6,717 nucleotides of DNA from Candidatus Ruthturnera sp. (GCA_018648985.1 JABGOT010000149.1:1-6717), one strand, 5' to 3'; positions 1-5,350 are shown, numbered from the stretch's first letter. Notes: generated by a model from the sequence alone, not told the origin. Numbers and translations are program-made.

Positions 1-370
1 TGCACGTGATGCTGCAAATGGCGACACTTCGGTATTAGTGGTTGATGCACGTACACCAGGTTGGGTTAAGAAAGGTACAATCCCACACGCAGTAAACGTT
101 CCATTTACAAAGCTTAATTCTAAGGCATTAGCCAAAGACCCTATGGCTGTAGTAGATATTCTAACAGGCACGTTTGGTGTTAAAGATATGGACGGCGTAT
201 TAGATTACGACGGTGCTAAGACTTTATACTTGTTCTGTAATGGTTCATGGTGTGGTCAGTCTCCAGCTTCAATTAGAGCATTGTTGACGATGGGTTACCC
301 TGAAAACAAGATTAAGTACTACCGTGGTGGTATGAACGCTTGGAAATCTTTAGGTTTAACAACTAAATAA
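1..370 (+). CDS. Exported-type rhodanese, copy 1 (5' end outside window)
   Basis: This is the C-terminal 122 residues of a rhodanese-domain protein. The frame is open from base 2 to the TAA at 368-370, so the gene begins left of the window; the GTG at 38 is an internal codon. The visible part contains the whole active-site strand and loop (FCNGSWCGQS) and the closing YYRGGMNAWK motif of rhodanese domains. Compared with the complete paralogue immediately downstream it matches 111 of 122 residues by hand alignment, so the missing part probably resembles that gene: signal peptide, CPPFC motif and linker. Rhodaneses carry persulfide sulfur on an active-site cysteine. The substrate here cannot be read from sequence, but a periplasmic role in handling reduced sulfur is a reasonable inference. 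Domain identity is certain; the physiological role is not. Confidence 0.9.
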   Translation, partial: ARDAANGDTSVLVVDARTPGWVKKGTIPHAVNVPFTKLNSKALAKDPMAVVDILTGTFGVKDMDGVLDYDGAKTLYLFCNGSWCGQSPASIRALLTMGYPENKIKYYRGGMNAWKSLGLTTK

Positions 371-377
371 TTGATTT

Positions 378-408
378 AAAAAGGTGCTTACTGGTTAAGC
401 GCCTTTTT
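378..408 (+). terminator. Hairpin plus T-run between the two rhodanese genes
   Basis: A 9-bp stem (AAGGTGCTT pairing with AAGCGCCTT, one G-T wobble) closes a 7-base loop and is followed by five T. It starts 8 bases after the stop codon and looks like an intrinsic terminator. Only about 7 bases separate it from the ribosome binding site of the next gene, so there is no room for a separate promoter. It is therefore likely a partial terminator or an mRNA-stabilising hairpin inside a shared transcript. Confidence 0.75.
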
Positions 409-415
409 AATTTAT

Positions 416-420
416 AGGAG
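416..420 (+). promoter_or_regulatory. Ribosome binding site of rhodanese copy 2
   Basis: AGGAG lies 6 bases before the ATG at 427. It fixes the start of the second rhodanese gene and is one of the two strongest Shine-Dalgarno sites of annotated genes in the window; the other precedes HU. Confidence 0.85.
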
Positions 421-426
421 ATTATT

Positions 427-1104
427 ATGAAAACTAAATTATTAGTAGTTGCTATTGCCTCAGTATTTACACTGGGTGCTCAAGCCGACTATTTAGGTGC
501 GGACCATAACTGGAATAACGGTTCTTCTGCAGTAAAGAAGGCTGGAAAACCAGTTGGTATCGTTAAAGGTGTGTTGGACGTTGCGGGTATTTCTCGTAAT
601 GCAGATAACGGCAACTTAGTTGATCCGGCATTTGCAAAGACTTCACGTCCTTGTCCGCCATTCTGTATTCAGCCTACTGAACCATTTGCACCTGCTGCAG
701 TTGAGACAGTGACTGAATTAGACGTAATCCACGCTGCACGTGATGTAGCTAACGGCGATACTTCAGTATTGGTTGTTGATGCGCGTACACCAGGTTGGGT
801 TAAGAAAGGCACAATCCCACACTCAGTAAACGTTCCATTTACAAAGCTTAATTCTAAGGCGTTAGCCAAAGACCCTATGGCAGTTGTAGATATCTTAACA
901 GACACGTTTGGTGTTAAAGATATGGACGGCGTATTAAATTATGACAACGCTAAGACTTTATACTTGTTCTGTAATGGCGCATGGTGTGGTCAGTCTCCAG
1001 CTTCAATTAGAGCATTGTTGACGATGGGTTACCCACAAAGCAAGATCAAATACTACCGCGGTGGTATGAATGATTGGAAATTGTTGGGCTTAACAGTTAA
1101 ATAA
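427..1104 (+). CDS. Exported rhodanese-domain sulfurtransferase, copy 2
   Basis: This is a complete 225-residue protein. Residues 1-20 form a Sec signal peptide (KTK, hydrophobic core, cleavage after AQA), so it should act in the periplasm. Residues 21-95 are a linker region ending in a paired-cysteine motif PCPPFC (C76, C80) that I recognise from exported rhodanese-like proteins. The rhodanese domain covers roughly residues 96-225. It carries the VVDAR entry motif (116-120), the active-site segment FCNGAWCGQS (C182 and C187, spaced CX4C) and RGGMNDW near the end. C182 sits where the catalytic persulfide cysteine of rhodaneses normally lies, and the loop after it is longer than the common CX4R loop. 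It follows the near-identical copy 1 with a hairpin between them, and a second hairpin follows this gene. Likely sulfur transfer or storage in the cell envelope; the acceptor is unknown. Confidence 0.93.
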   Translation: MKTKLLVVAIASVFTLGAQADYLGADHNWNNGSSAVKKAGKPVGIVKGVLDVAGISRNADNGNLVDPAFAKTSRPCPPFCIQPTEPFAPAAVETVTELDVIHAARDVANGDTSVLVVDARTPGWVKKGTIPHSVNVPFTKLNSKALAKDPMAVVDILTDTFGVKDMDGVLNYDNAKTLYLFCNGAWCGQSPASIRALLTMGYPQSKIKYYRGGMNDWKLLGLTVK

Positions 1105-1119
1105 TTGTTGATCATTAGT

Positions 1120-1647
1120 TTGAAGAAGGGGGCGTTAATAGCGTCCCTTTTTTTCGCCTTAAATTTAGGCGTTGTTGCCGATGATCGGGCCAATACTTGG
1201 TATAAGATTGGCTATGATTACTCCCAGCGTGGGCGTAATACTGACGCCTTTAAATGGATGTCAAAGTCTGCAGACGCGGGGCATGCAGCTGCTCAAAATA
1301 ATATTGGCTTAAGTTATTTACATGCACTTGGCGCACCTAAGGATGAAAAAACAGCGTTTTTTTGGTTTGAAAAAGCTGCTAAACAAGGCTTACCTTACGC
1401 ACAAAGTGAGCTAGCCATGCTTTATTACGAAGGCACAGGTGTTGAGAAGGATACACAAAAGGCGTATGATTGGTGGTTAATGGCCGCTAAACAAGAAGAT
1501 GAATACGCGCAATTTAATTTGGCTTCTTTATTTTTAGATCAAAACGACATTAAACAAGCTTACTATTGGTTTAACCGAGCAAGCAATAATAACCATCCTG
1601 ACGCTAAAATGGCGCTGGATAAATTGAGAGAACAACATGTTGAATAA
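1120..1647 (+). CDS. Exported Sel1-repeat (TPR-like) protein
   Basis: From TTG 1120 this gives 175 residues. The N-terminus MKKGALIASLFFALNLGVVA is a good Sec signal peptide with cleavage near VVA/DD. TTG codons at 1105 and 1108 would add five or four residues before the lysines. There is no ATG before residue 46, the rhodanese stop blocks any start upstream, and I see no convincing Shine-Dalgarno. The start is thus uncertain and may rely on reinitiation after the rhodanese stop. The mature part is four helical Sel1-like repeats of about 36 residues, seen as recurring A-Q-x-x-(I/L)-(G/A) followed by A-(F/Y)-x-W and A-(A/S): AQNNIGLSYL, AQSELAMLYYEGTGVEKD, AQFNLASLFL. Sel1 proteins are protein-binding scaffolds, often in the envelope; the partner is unknown. 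The 3' end overlaps the next gene by 11 bases. Confidence 0.82.
   Translation: MKKGALIASLFFALNLGVVADDRANTWYKIGYDYSQRGRNTDAFKWMSKSADAGHAAAQNNIGLSYLHALGAPKDEKTAFFWFEKAAKQGLPYAQSELAMLYYEGTGVEKDTQKAYDWWLMAAKQEDEYAQFNLASLFLDQNDIKQAYYWFNRASNNNHPDAKMALDKLREQHVE
1126..1154 (+). terminator. Terminator-like hairpin overlapping the Sel1 gene start
   Basis: AAGGGG, a bulged G and CGTT can pair with AGCGTCCCTT across a 3-base loop (two G-T wobbles), followed directly by seven T (1148-1154). Its position 21 bases after the rhodanese stop and its T-run fit an intrinsic terminator for the rhodanese pair. However, the same bases encode the start of the Sel1 protein's signal peptide, so it may be partial, or sensitive to translation. 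Confidence 0.55.
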
Positions 1648-2521
1648 AATATTATTAACCTTAACTTTATTACTACCACAATCAGGCTTTGCTTTATTTA
1701 GTCTAAGTGATTTTCCTAAATTTCCAAGTTTGTCAAAAGTTGGTGACTTTGATCCTTCTGCCTTACAAAGAACCTTTAATCAATTCACCAATGATAAACC
1801 AGACTACGCTAGAGAAGAGCGCATGATTAGTGAGATCGAAGATGCGGTAATGGACGGCGATATTGAATATTTGCCGATTTCTGATAATAAAGAGGTGTTT
1901 AGTATTTATATGGAGCCAGATGCTGACACCCCTAAGGGTGGTGTTATTATTCTACATTCTCGTGGTTACCATGCTAACTGGAATAGCACCATCAAGCCAC
2001 TTAGAGTAGGTTTGGCAGAAAAAGGCTGGCACACAATTTCAGTACAAATGCCAGTCTTAGATAAAGATGCAACCTATTATGACTATGTGCCAATTTTTCC
2101 TTATGCGCACGAGCGTATCGACGCCGCTATTGATTTTTATAAGCAACGTGGTATTGATAACATTGTCTTAGTCAGTCATGGTTGTGGCGCTCATATGTCG
2201 ATGAGTTATTTTGATAAATATGGAGACGATAAGATTAGTGCTTATGTCGGTATCGGTATGAGTGCAACTGATTATAAGCAAAAAGTCATTAAACGCATGC
2301 CACTTGATGTCATGCTTAAACCAGTGTTGGATGTCTATGGTGAAAAAGACTTCCCTGGTGTGAGGCGTTCAGCAGAAGAAAGAGAGTGGCTGATGAGTCT
2401 TTCTGGTAATCAAAAATCCACCCAAAAAATCATCAAAGGGGCAGATCATTATTACAAAGATGAAGATAAAGCACAAGCATTGGTAGAGACTATTGATACT
2501 TGGCTAAGTGAGCTCAAGTAA
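1637..2521 (+). CDS. Exported DUF3530 family alpha/beta-hydrolase-fold protein
   Basis: This 294-residue protein starts at an ATG inside the end of the Sel1 gene, 6 bases after GAGAG, so the two are probably translationally coupled. Residues 1-19 form a signal peptide (MLNKILLTLTLLLPQSGFA). Fold markers are the oxyanion-side strand and turn GGVIILHSRGYHANW (101-115), the elbow region VLVSHGCGAHM (177-187), VYGEKDFPGV (233-242) carrying an acidic residue (D238), and GADHYY with H271 near the C-terminus. The nucleophile elbow reads S-H-G-C-G, so the position expected to hold serine in GxSxG is glycine (G182). Family assignment rests on overall pattern recognition. A serine-hydrolase activity is therefore doubtful; binding, or another chemistry using the nearby C183, is conceivable. 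It is the last gene of the plus-strand envelope group and ends 20 bases from the convergent DUF455 gene, with no convincing terminator between them. Confidence 0.8.
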   Translation: MLNKILLTLTLLLPQSGFALFSLSDFPKFPSLSKVGDFDPSALQRTFNQFTNDKPDYAREERMISEIEDAVMDGDIEYLPISDNKEVFSIYMEPDADTPKGGVIILHSRGYHANWNSTIKPLRVGLAEKGWHTISVQMPVLDKDATYYDYVPIFPYAHERIDAAIDFYKQRGIDNIVLVSHGCGAHMSMSYFDKYGDDKISAYVGIGMSATDYKQKVIKRMPLDVMLKPVLDVYGEKDFPGVRRSAEEREWLMSLSGNQKSTQKIIKGADHYYKDEDKAQALVETIDTWLSELK

Positions 2522-2541
2522 CAACATAAATAAGAAGTAGG

Positions 2542-3330
2542 TTATTTTGCTTGTAAGTAATCCAGTTCTTGATCAGAGAAATCAGCCAGTTTTCTTGCTT
2601 CAATGTTAAACGGGCCACGTAGCGACTCACCAATGTGTTTTTGTACTAATTGATCAAAGGTTTGTATTGGGTCTAGATTTCTTTGTTGGCAAAGCTTGTG
2701 AAACCAAGTATTGCCGATTTTTACATGGCCAATTTCATCGTTAAAAATCACCTGCAAAATGTCCACCATTTTTACAAACTTTGATTTTTTAAAACGCGCT
2801 TGAATCTTGGGTGTGGCATCTAACCCTCTAGCTTCTAGTACGCGAGGTACCAACGCCATTCTAGCAAGTACGTCGTAATCAGTTTCATGGGTCATTTTCC
2901 ACAGGCCGTTATGCGCATCAAAGTCACCGTAGTGATAACCCAATTCAGCCAGATAGTTATTTAGTAGTTGAAAATGTTGTGATTCTTCAAAAGCCACTTG
3001 AATCCAGTCTTGGTAGAAAGTGTCAGGCATATCTCGAAACCGATAGAGCGCATCCAGCGCTAAATTAATGGCGTTAAATTCAATATGGCAAATTGCATGA
3101 ATGGTTTTAATAAAGCCAAGATCAGACTTGTCTCTTTTAGGAATGTTTTGAAACCTGACTAAGTTAGGCTTTTTTGGCCTTCCTGGCGCCTTAACAGAAC
3201 GAATAGGGTACTCGGCTTGATAGTTAAGTTTTGTTTGTTCTTTTAACGAGTGAAGCTGATCAACAAGTTTGATTTTGTTATTAACGTTATTTTGTTTTAA
3301 GGCTTTGAGCGCTAATTCAAAGGCGTTCAT
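2542..3330 (-). CDS. DUF455 ferritin-like protein (MiaE-related fold)
   Basis: I place the start at the ATG ending at 3330 (MNAFELALKAL), giving 262 residues. This matches the usual family N-terminus better than an upstream TTG at 3369. The core is a ferritin-like helical bundle with the expected di-metal ligands. These are E84 in HIEFNAINLALDAL, E116 and H119 in EESQH, E166 in VLEARGLD, and E199 and H202 in DEIGH, which makes two ExxH motifs. DUF455 proteins share their fold with the diiron tRNA hydroxylase MiaE, but no reaction is established to my knowledge. The gene overlaps the end of rluE by 14 bases and is the last member of a probable ratA-rluE-DUF455 operon. The overlap suggests coupled translation, since its own Shine-Dalgarno is weak. 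All ligands appear intact, so an active metal site is likely. Confidence 0.88.
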   Translation of the reverse strand: MNAFELALKALKQNNVNNKIKLVDQLHSLKEQTKLNYQAEYPIRSVKAPGRPKKPNLVRFQNIPKRDKSDLGFIKTIHAICHIEFNAINLALDALYRFRDMPDTFYQDWIQVAFEESQHFQLLNNYLAELGYHYGDFDAHNGLWKMTHETDYDVLARMALVPRVLEARGLDATPKIQARFKKSKFVKMVDILQVIFNDEIGHVKIGNTWFHKLCQQRNLDPIQTFDQLVQKHIGESLRGPFNIEARKLADFSDQELDYLQAK

Positions 3331-3841
3331 GTTGCCCGATGTTAATATTATTAAGCTTCCAATCGCCAATTTGGGTGCGAATCAACCTAAGTGTGGGAAA
3401 GCCAACTTGCGCCGTCATGCGTCGAACTTGCCTGTTTTTACCTTCGGTAATTTTTAACTCAATCCAAGAAGTGGGAATGTCTTTTCTTATTCGTATTGGC
3501 GGGTTTCTATCCCAAACCCAGTTAGGGCTATCGATAATTTTGGCTTTAGCTGGTTTGGTTAGGCCGTCTTTAAGTGTCACACCATCACGCAGTTGACTGA
3601 TGGCTTCTGTGGTTATTTGACCATCCACTTGAACAATATAAGTTTTCTCTTTGTCAAATTTTGGATGGGAGATCTTGTGTTGTAATTTGCCATCGTCTGT
3701 TAGCAGTAGTAGTCCTTCAGAATCTTTATCTAATCGACCAGCAGGGTAAATATTTTTAATATCAATATAGTTGGCTAGCGTATCTCCCTCGCCACTAAAT
3801 TGGCACAATACACCAAAAGGCTTGTTAAAAGCGTAGAGCAT
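3317..3841 (-). CDS. rluE: 23S rRNA pseudouridine synthase, RluE type
   Basis: This is a 174-residue RsuA/RluB-family pseudouridine synthase without an N-terminal S4 domain, as in RluE, which converts U2457 of 23S rRNA (E. coli numbering). The N-terminus NKPFGVLCQF (6-15) is the usual first motif. The catalytic aspartate is D38 in GRLDKDSEGLLLLTDDG (35-51). The sequence NPPIRIRKDIPTSWIEL and the motif EGKNRQVRRMTAQVGFPTLRLIR (133-155) are characteristic of this subfamily. It is shorter than E. coli RluE mainly at the termini. It starts 12 bases after the ratA stop, and its last 14 bases contain the start of the DUF455 gene, so the three are likely one transcript. The S4-less form and the PPIR motif favour RluE over RluB/RluF; specificity is inferred from the family. 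Confidence 0.92.
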   Translation of the reverse strand: MLYAFNKPFGVLCQFSGEGDTLANYIDIKNIYPAGRLDKDSEGLLLLTDDGKLQHKISHPKFDKEKTYIVQVDGQITTEAISQLRDGVTLKDGLTKPAKAKIIDSPNWVWDRNPPIRIRKDIPTSWIELKITEGKNRQVRRMTAQVGFPTLRLIRTQIGDWKLNNINIGQHERL

Positions 3842-3853
3842 TAGAATTACCCA

Positions 3854-4282
3854 TTAATAAACAGCCTTGGCTCTAGAAATAAAGGCATCTAATTGAGAGT
3901 TAGCAATTGAAGTAAAAATAGGGGAAATAGCCATATCAACAATTTTAGAAGAAAAGTTGAATTCCAATTTAAGCTCAACCTTGCAAGCATTGTCGCTTAA
4001 TGCGGTAAATACCCAAGCACCACTTAAGTGGTTAAAAGGCCCGTCTTTGAGTTGCATATCAATACGCTGATTGATCGTTAGCGTGTTAATCGTGGTAAAG
4101 GTTTGATTAAAAGCGCTTTTTTTAATACTAACCGAAGCGGTAATCTCATCATCAGTTTGATTTAAAATGGAAGCAGATGAGCACCAATTAAGAAACTCAG
4201 GATAGTGATCAACTTGATTAACCAGTTGATACATTTGTTCGCAAGAGTAAGGTACGATTGCACTTTTAGAAATATGATGCAT
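3854..4282 (-). CDS. ratA: RatA / COQ10-like START-domain protein
   Basis: This 142-residue protein is a single SRPBCC (START-like) lipid-binding domain. Recognisable blocks are VDHYPEFLNWCSSASIL (25-41), the LKDGPFNHLSGAWVF region near residue 80, and the closing LDAFISRAKAVY. Homologues are called RatA in E. coli, reported to inhibit association of ribosomal subunits, and COQ10 in eukaryotes and other bacteria, which binds ubiquinone for respiration. Sequence alone cannot separate these roles, and the toxin label may not apply here. It is the first gene of the minus-strand group and diverges from smpB, an arrangement common in gammaproteobacteria. The usual ratB partner is not downstream; rluE takes that place. 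The ATG at 4282 is the natural start, giving MHHISKSAIVPYS, typical of the family. Confidence 0.9.
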   Translation of the reverse strand: MHHISKSAIVPYSCEQMYQLVNQVDHYPEFLNWCSSASILNQTDDEITASVSIKKSAFNQTFTTINTLTINQRIDMQLKDGPFNHLSGAWVFTALSDNACKVELKLEFNFSSKIVDMAISPIFTSIANSQLDAFISRAKAVY

Positions 4283-4306
4283 GGGTAATATCAGTTAATA
4301 ACTATT
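4283..4306. promoter_or_regulatory. 24-base divergent ratA/smpB intergenic region
   Basis: Only 24 bases separate the two start codons, so the promoters of each gene must reach into the other's coding sequence or the mRNAs must have very short leaders. Candidate -10 elements are TATGAT (4273-4278) or TAATAT (4286-4291) for smpB, and CATAAT on the minus strand (4309-4304) for ratA. None has a good -35 at standard spacing. Neither gene shows a clear Shine-Dalgarno. That a bidirectional promoter exists here is an inference from gene order. Confidence 0.5.
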
Positions 4307-4792
4307 ATGGCTAAGAAATCCAAAAAATCTAAATCAAGTTCAAATACGATCGTCGTTAATAAAAAAGCACGACACGACTATTTTATCGAACAAAGCCTCG
4401 AAGCAGGGCTCTCTTTAGAAGGATGGGAGGTTAAAAGCCTGCGTGACAACAAAGTACACATCAAAGAAAGCTACGTTATTTTAAAAAATAATGAGCTATT
4501 TTTGTTCGGTGCGCATATCACCCCAATGAAGAATGCATCCACCCATGTCAACCCTGATCCAACACGTACGCGTAAATTACTGTTAAATCGTTTAGAAATT
4601 AATCGAATTAAAGACAAAGTAAACCAAAAAGGCGCAACCGTTGTACCGCTTAAATTATATTGGGTAAGAGGCAGAGTTAAGCTTGAAATCGGTGTAGCTA
4701 AAGGAAAAAAAGCCCACGACAAGCGCCAAGATATAAAAGCAAAAGACTGGCAAAGAGACAAACAAAGAGCCTTAAAAGAAAACAATAAATAA
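4307..4792 (+). CDS. smpB: SsrA-binding protein SmpB
   Basis: This 161-residue protein binds tmRNA and delivers it to stalled ribosomes for trans-translation. Family motifs appear in order: NKKARHDYFI (18-27), LEGWEVKSLR (37-46), the HVNPDPTRTRKLLLNR block (80-95) and AKGKKAHDKR (131-140). The basic C-terminal tail KDWQRDKQR (146-154) enters the empty mRNA channel. A lysine/serine-rich extension (residues 2-12) precedes the conserved domain. Length is normal for the family. The partner RNA gene ssrA is not in this window, since the downstream gap is too short. The start is the only ATG that keeps the full domain. No Shine-Dalgarno is evident in the 24 bases upstream. Confidence 0.97.
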   Translation: MAKKSKKSKSSSNTIVVNKKARHDYFIEQSLEAGLSLEGWEVKSLRDNKVHIKESYVILKNNELFLFGAHITPMKNASTHVNPDPTRTRKLLLNRLEINRIKDKVNQKGATVVPLKLYWVRGRVKLEIGVAKGKKAHDKRQDIKAKDWQRDKQRALKENNK

Positions 4793-4809
4793 AGCCAGTC
4801 TTTTTTTTT
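4741..4809 (+). terminator. Possible smpB terminator with 5' arm inside the gene
   Basis: GCCAGTC followed by nine T (4794-4809) begins just after the smpB stop codon. It is perfectly complementary over 11 bases to AAAAGACTGGC at 4741-4751, which encodes the conserved K-D-W of the SmpB tail. The loop would be 42 bases, unusually long for an intrinsic terminator, so the pairing may be partly fortuitous. The T-run itself is a strong termination-type signal. Confidence 0.5.
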
Positions 4810-4817
4810 GCAATTTG

Positions 4818-4846
4818 TTGATATTGCTCAAATATTTCCTTATAAT
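4818..4846 (+). promoter_or_regulatory. Strong sigma70-type promoter for the HU gene
   Basis: TTGATA (4818-4823) and a perfect TATAAT (4841-4846) are separated by 17 bases, giving five of six and six of six matches to the consensus hexamers. Transcription would begin near 4853, leaving a leader of about 114 bases before the HU ATG. It is the best promoter in the window and fits an abundantly made nucleoid protein. Confidence 0.85.
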
Positions 4847-4863
4847 TGACTGAGCTAAATGTT

Positions 4864-4907
4864 GGAGGTTAGCAACAAATGATCGTTAGTTTTTCATTGA
4901 CACCTCC
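4864..4907 (+). promoter_or_regulatory. Structured leader of the HU mRNA
   Basis: GGAGGT (4864-4869) is complementary to ACCTCC (4902-4907), with an inner AATGA/TCATT pairing nested between them. A competing small hairpin TGTTG/CAACA (4860-4864 with 4873-4877) would instead place the GAGG in a loop. The two folds share bases and exclude each other. This resembles a switchable leader, but the stems are short and the idea rests on inspection only. Confidence 0.35.
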
Positions 4908-4920
4908 TTGTGTAGAGTGA
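4879..4920 (+). CDS. Possible 13-residue leader peptide upstream of HU
   Basis: An ATG ten bases after a perfect GGAGG opens a 13-codon frame, MIVSFSLTPPCVE, ending in TGA 46 bases before the HU start. It lies fully within the predicted HU transcript. The Pro-Pro pair is the kind of sequence that slows ribosomes. Its CCTCCT bases are those that could mask the GGAGG. I know of no matching leader peptide; it could be chance. Confidence 0.3.
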   Translation: MIVSFSLTPPCVE

Positions 4921-4966
4921 GCCTTTAGCATTTAGTATTTTTTTATAAATTTTTCGAGGAGAGAAA

Positions 4967-5242
4967 ATGAACAAATCAGAATTAATCGATGCAATCGCAT
5001 CAGCAGCAAACCTTTCTAAAGCAGACGCAGGTCGTGCATTAAACGCAACAACAGATGCAATTACTGGCGCTATGGCTAGTGGTGATGGCGTACAACTAAC
5101 TGGCTTTGGCTCTTTTGTTGTTAGAGATCGTGCAGCACGCACAGGTCGTAACCCACAAACGGGTGCAGCTATTCAGATTAAAGCTTCTAAAGTGGCAGCT
5201 TTTAAAGCAGGTAAGGCGCTTAAAGACGCTGTAAATGGTTAA
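4967..5242 (+). CDS. hup: DNA-binding protein HU
   Basis: This 91-residue protein is full length for the HU/IHF family. It binds and bends DNA without sequence preference and shapes the nucleoid. The N-terminal helices MNKSELIDAIASAANLSKAD are typical. The signature GFGSFVVRDRAARTGRNPQTG (46-66) contains the beta-arm tip R-N-P with P63, the residue that intercalates in the minor groove. The ending KAGKALKDAVN is typical of HU-beta-like chains. An AGGAG at 4957-4961, five bases before the ATG, fixes the start. It is a single-gene transcript, between the strong promoter at 4818 and the terminator at 5262. I favour HU over IHF because the arm sequence and the C-terminus match HU. The exact paralogue (hupA or hupB) cannot be named without the rest of the genome. 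Confidence 0.96.
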   Translation: MNKSELIDAIASAANLSKADAGRALNATTDAITGAMASGDGVQLTGFGSFVVRDRAARTGRNPQTGAAIQIKASKVAAFKAGKALKDAVNG

Positions 5243-5261
5243 TTAATTAGCCGTTTATTTT

Positions 5262-5286
5262 AAAAGCACCTTCGGGTGCTTTTTTT
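5262..5286 (+). terminator. Intrinsic terminator of the HU gene
   Basis: AAAAGCACC, a TTCG tetraloop and GGTGCTTTT form a perfect 9-bp stem running into seven T. It sits about 20 bases after the HU stop codon. This is the clearest terminator in the window and makes HU a single-gene unit. Confidence 0.95.
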
Positions 5287-5350
5287 ATGTGCGAAACAAA
5301 ACTAAAATTAAGTTAAAATATATTCTTTGTTTTATAACAATATTATGTTG

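Larger units (their letters stand above)
2..1104 (+). repeat. Tandem gene duplication (rhodanese, 734-base period)
   Basis: Bases 2-370 align without gaps to 736-1104. By hand I count about 38 base differences in 369 (near 90% identity) and 11 amino-acid differences in 122. The match includes a 55-base perfect stretch (246-300 versus 980-1034) covering the second active-site cysteine region. It continues for a few bases past the stop codons (both read TAATTG). The left limit of the repeat is outside the window, so more copies could exist upstream. Confidence 0.9.

Noticed and set aside
38..370. A complete 110-residue protein starting at GTG 38
   Set aside because: The frame continues upstream to base 2 and matches internal residues of the paralogue, so this is only an internal codon of a longer gene.
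2528..2547. Bidirectional terminator between the convergent DUF3530 and DUF455 genes
   Set aside because: The only stem is six A-T pairs with an 8-base loop, too weak to support a terminator call.
3331..3369. Upstream TTG start for the DUF455 gene
   Set aside because: It would extend deeper into rluE and add 13 residues that do not look like the family N-terminus; ATG 3330 gives the expected MNAFELA beginning.
3854..4282. RatA as part of a classical toxin-antitoxin pair
   Set aside because: No small antitoxin or ratB gene adjoins it, and the COQ10-like lipid-binding domain fits a housekeeping role equally well.
4471..4785. Minus-strand ORF opposite smpB
   Set aside because: It is antisense to a highly conserved gene, with no ribosome binding site or family resemblance.
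4897..4902. Perfect TTGACA as a second HU promoter
   Set aside because: No acceptable -10 hexamer occurs 16-18 bases downstream; the nearest AT-rich hexamers are much too far.
4944..4949. TATAAA as a proximal HU promoter -10
   Set aside because: There is no -35 at standard spacing, and transcription would start in or after the Shine-Dalgarno.
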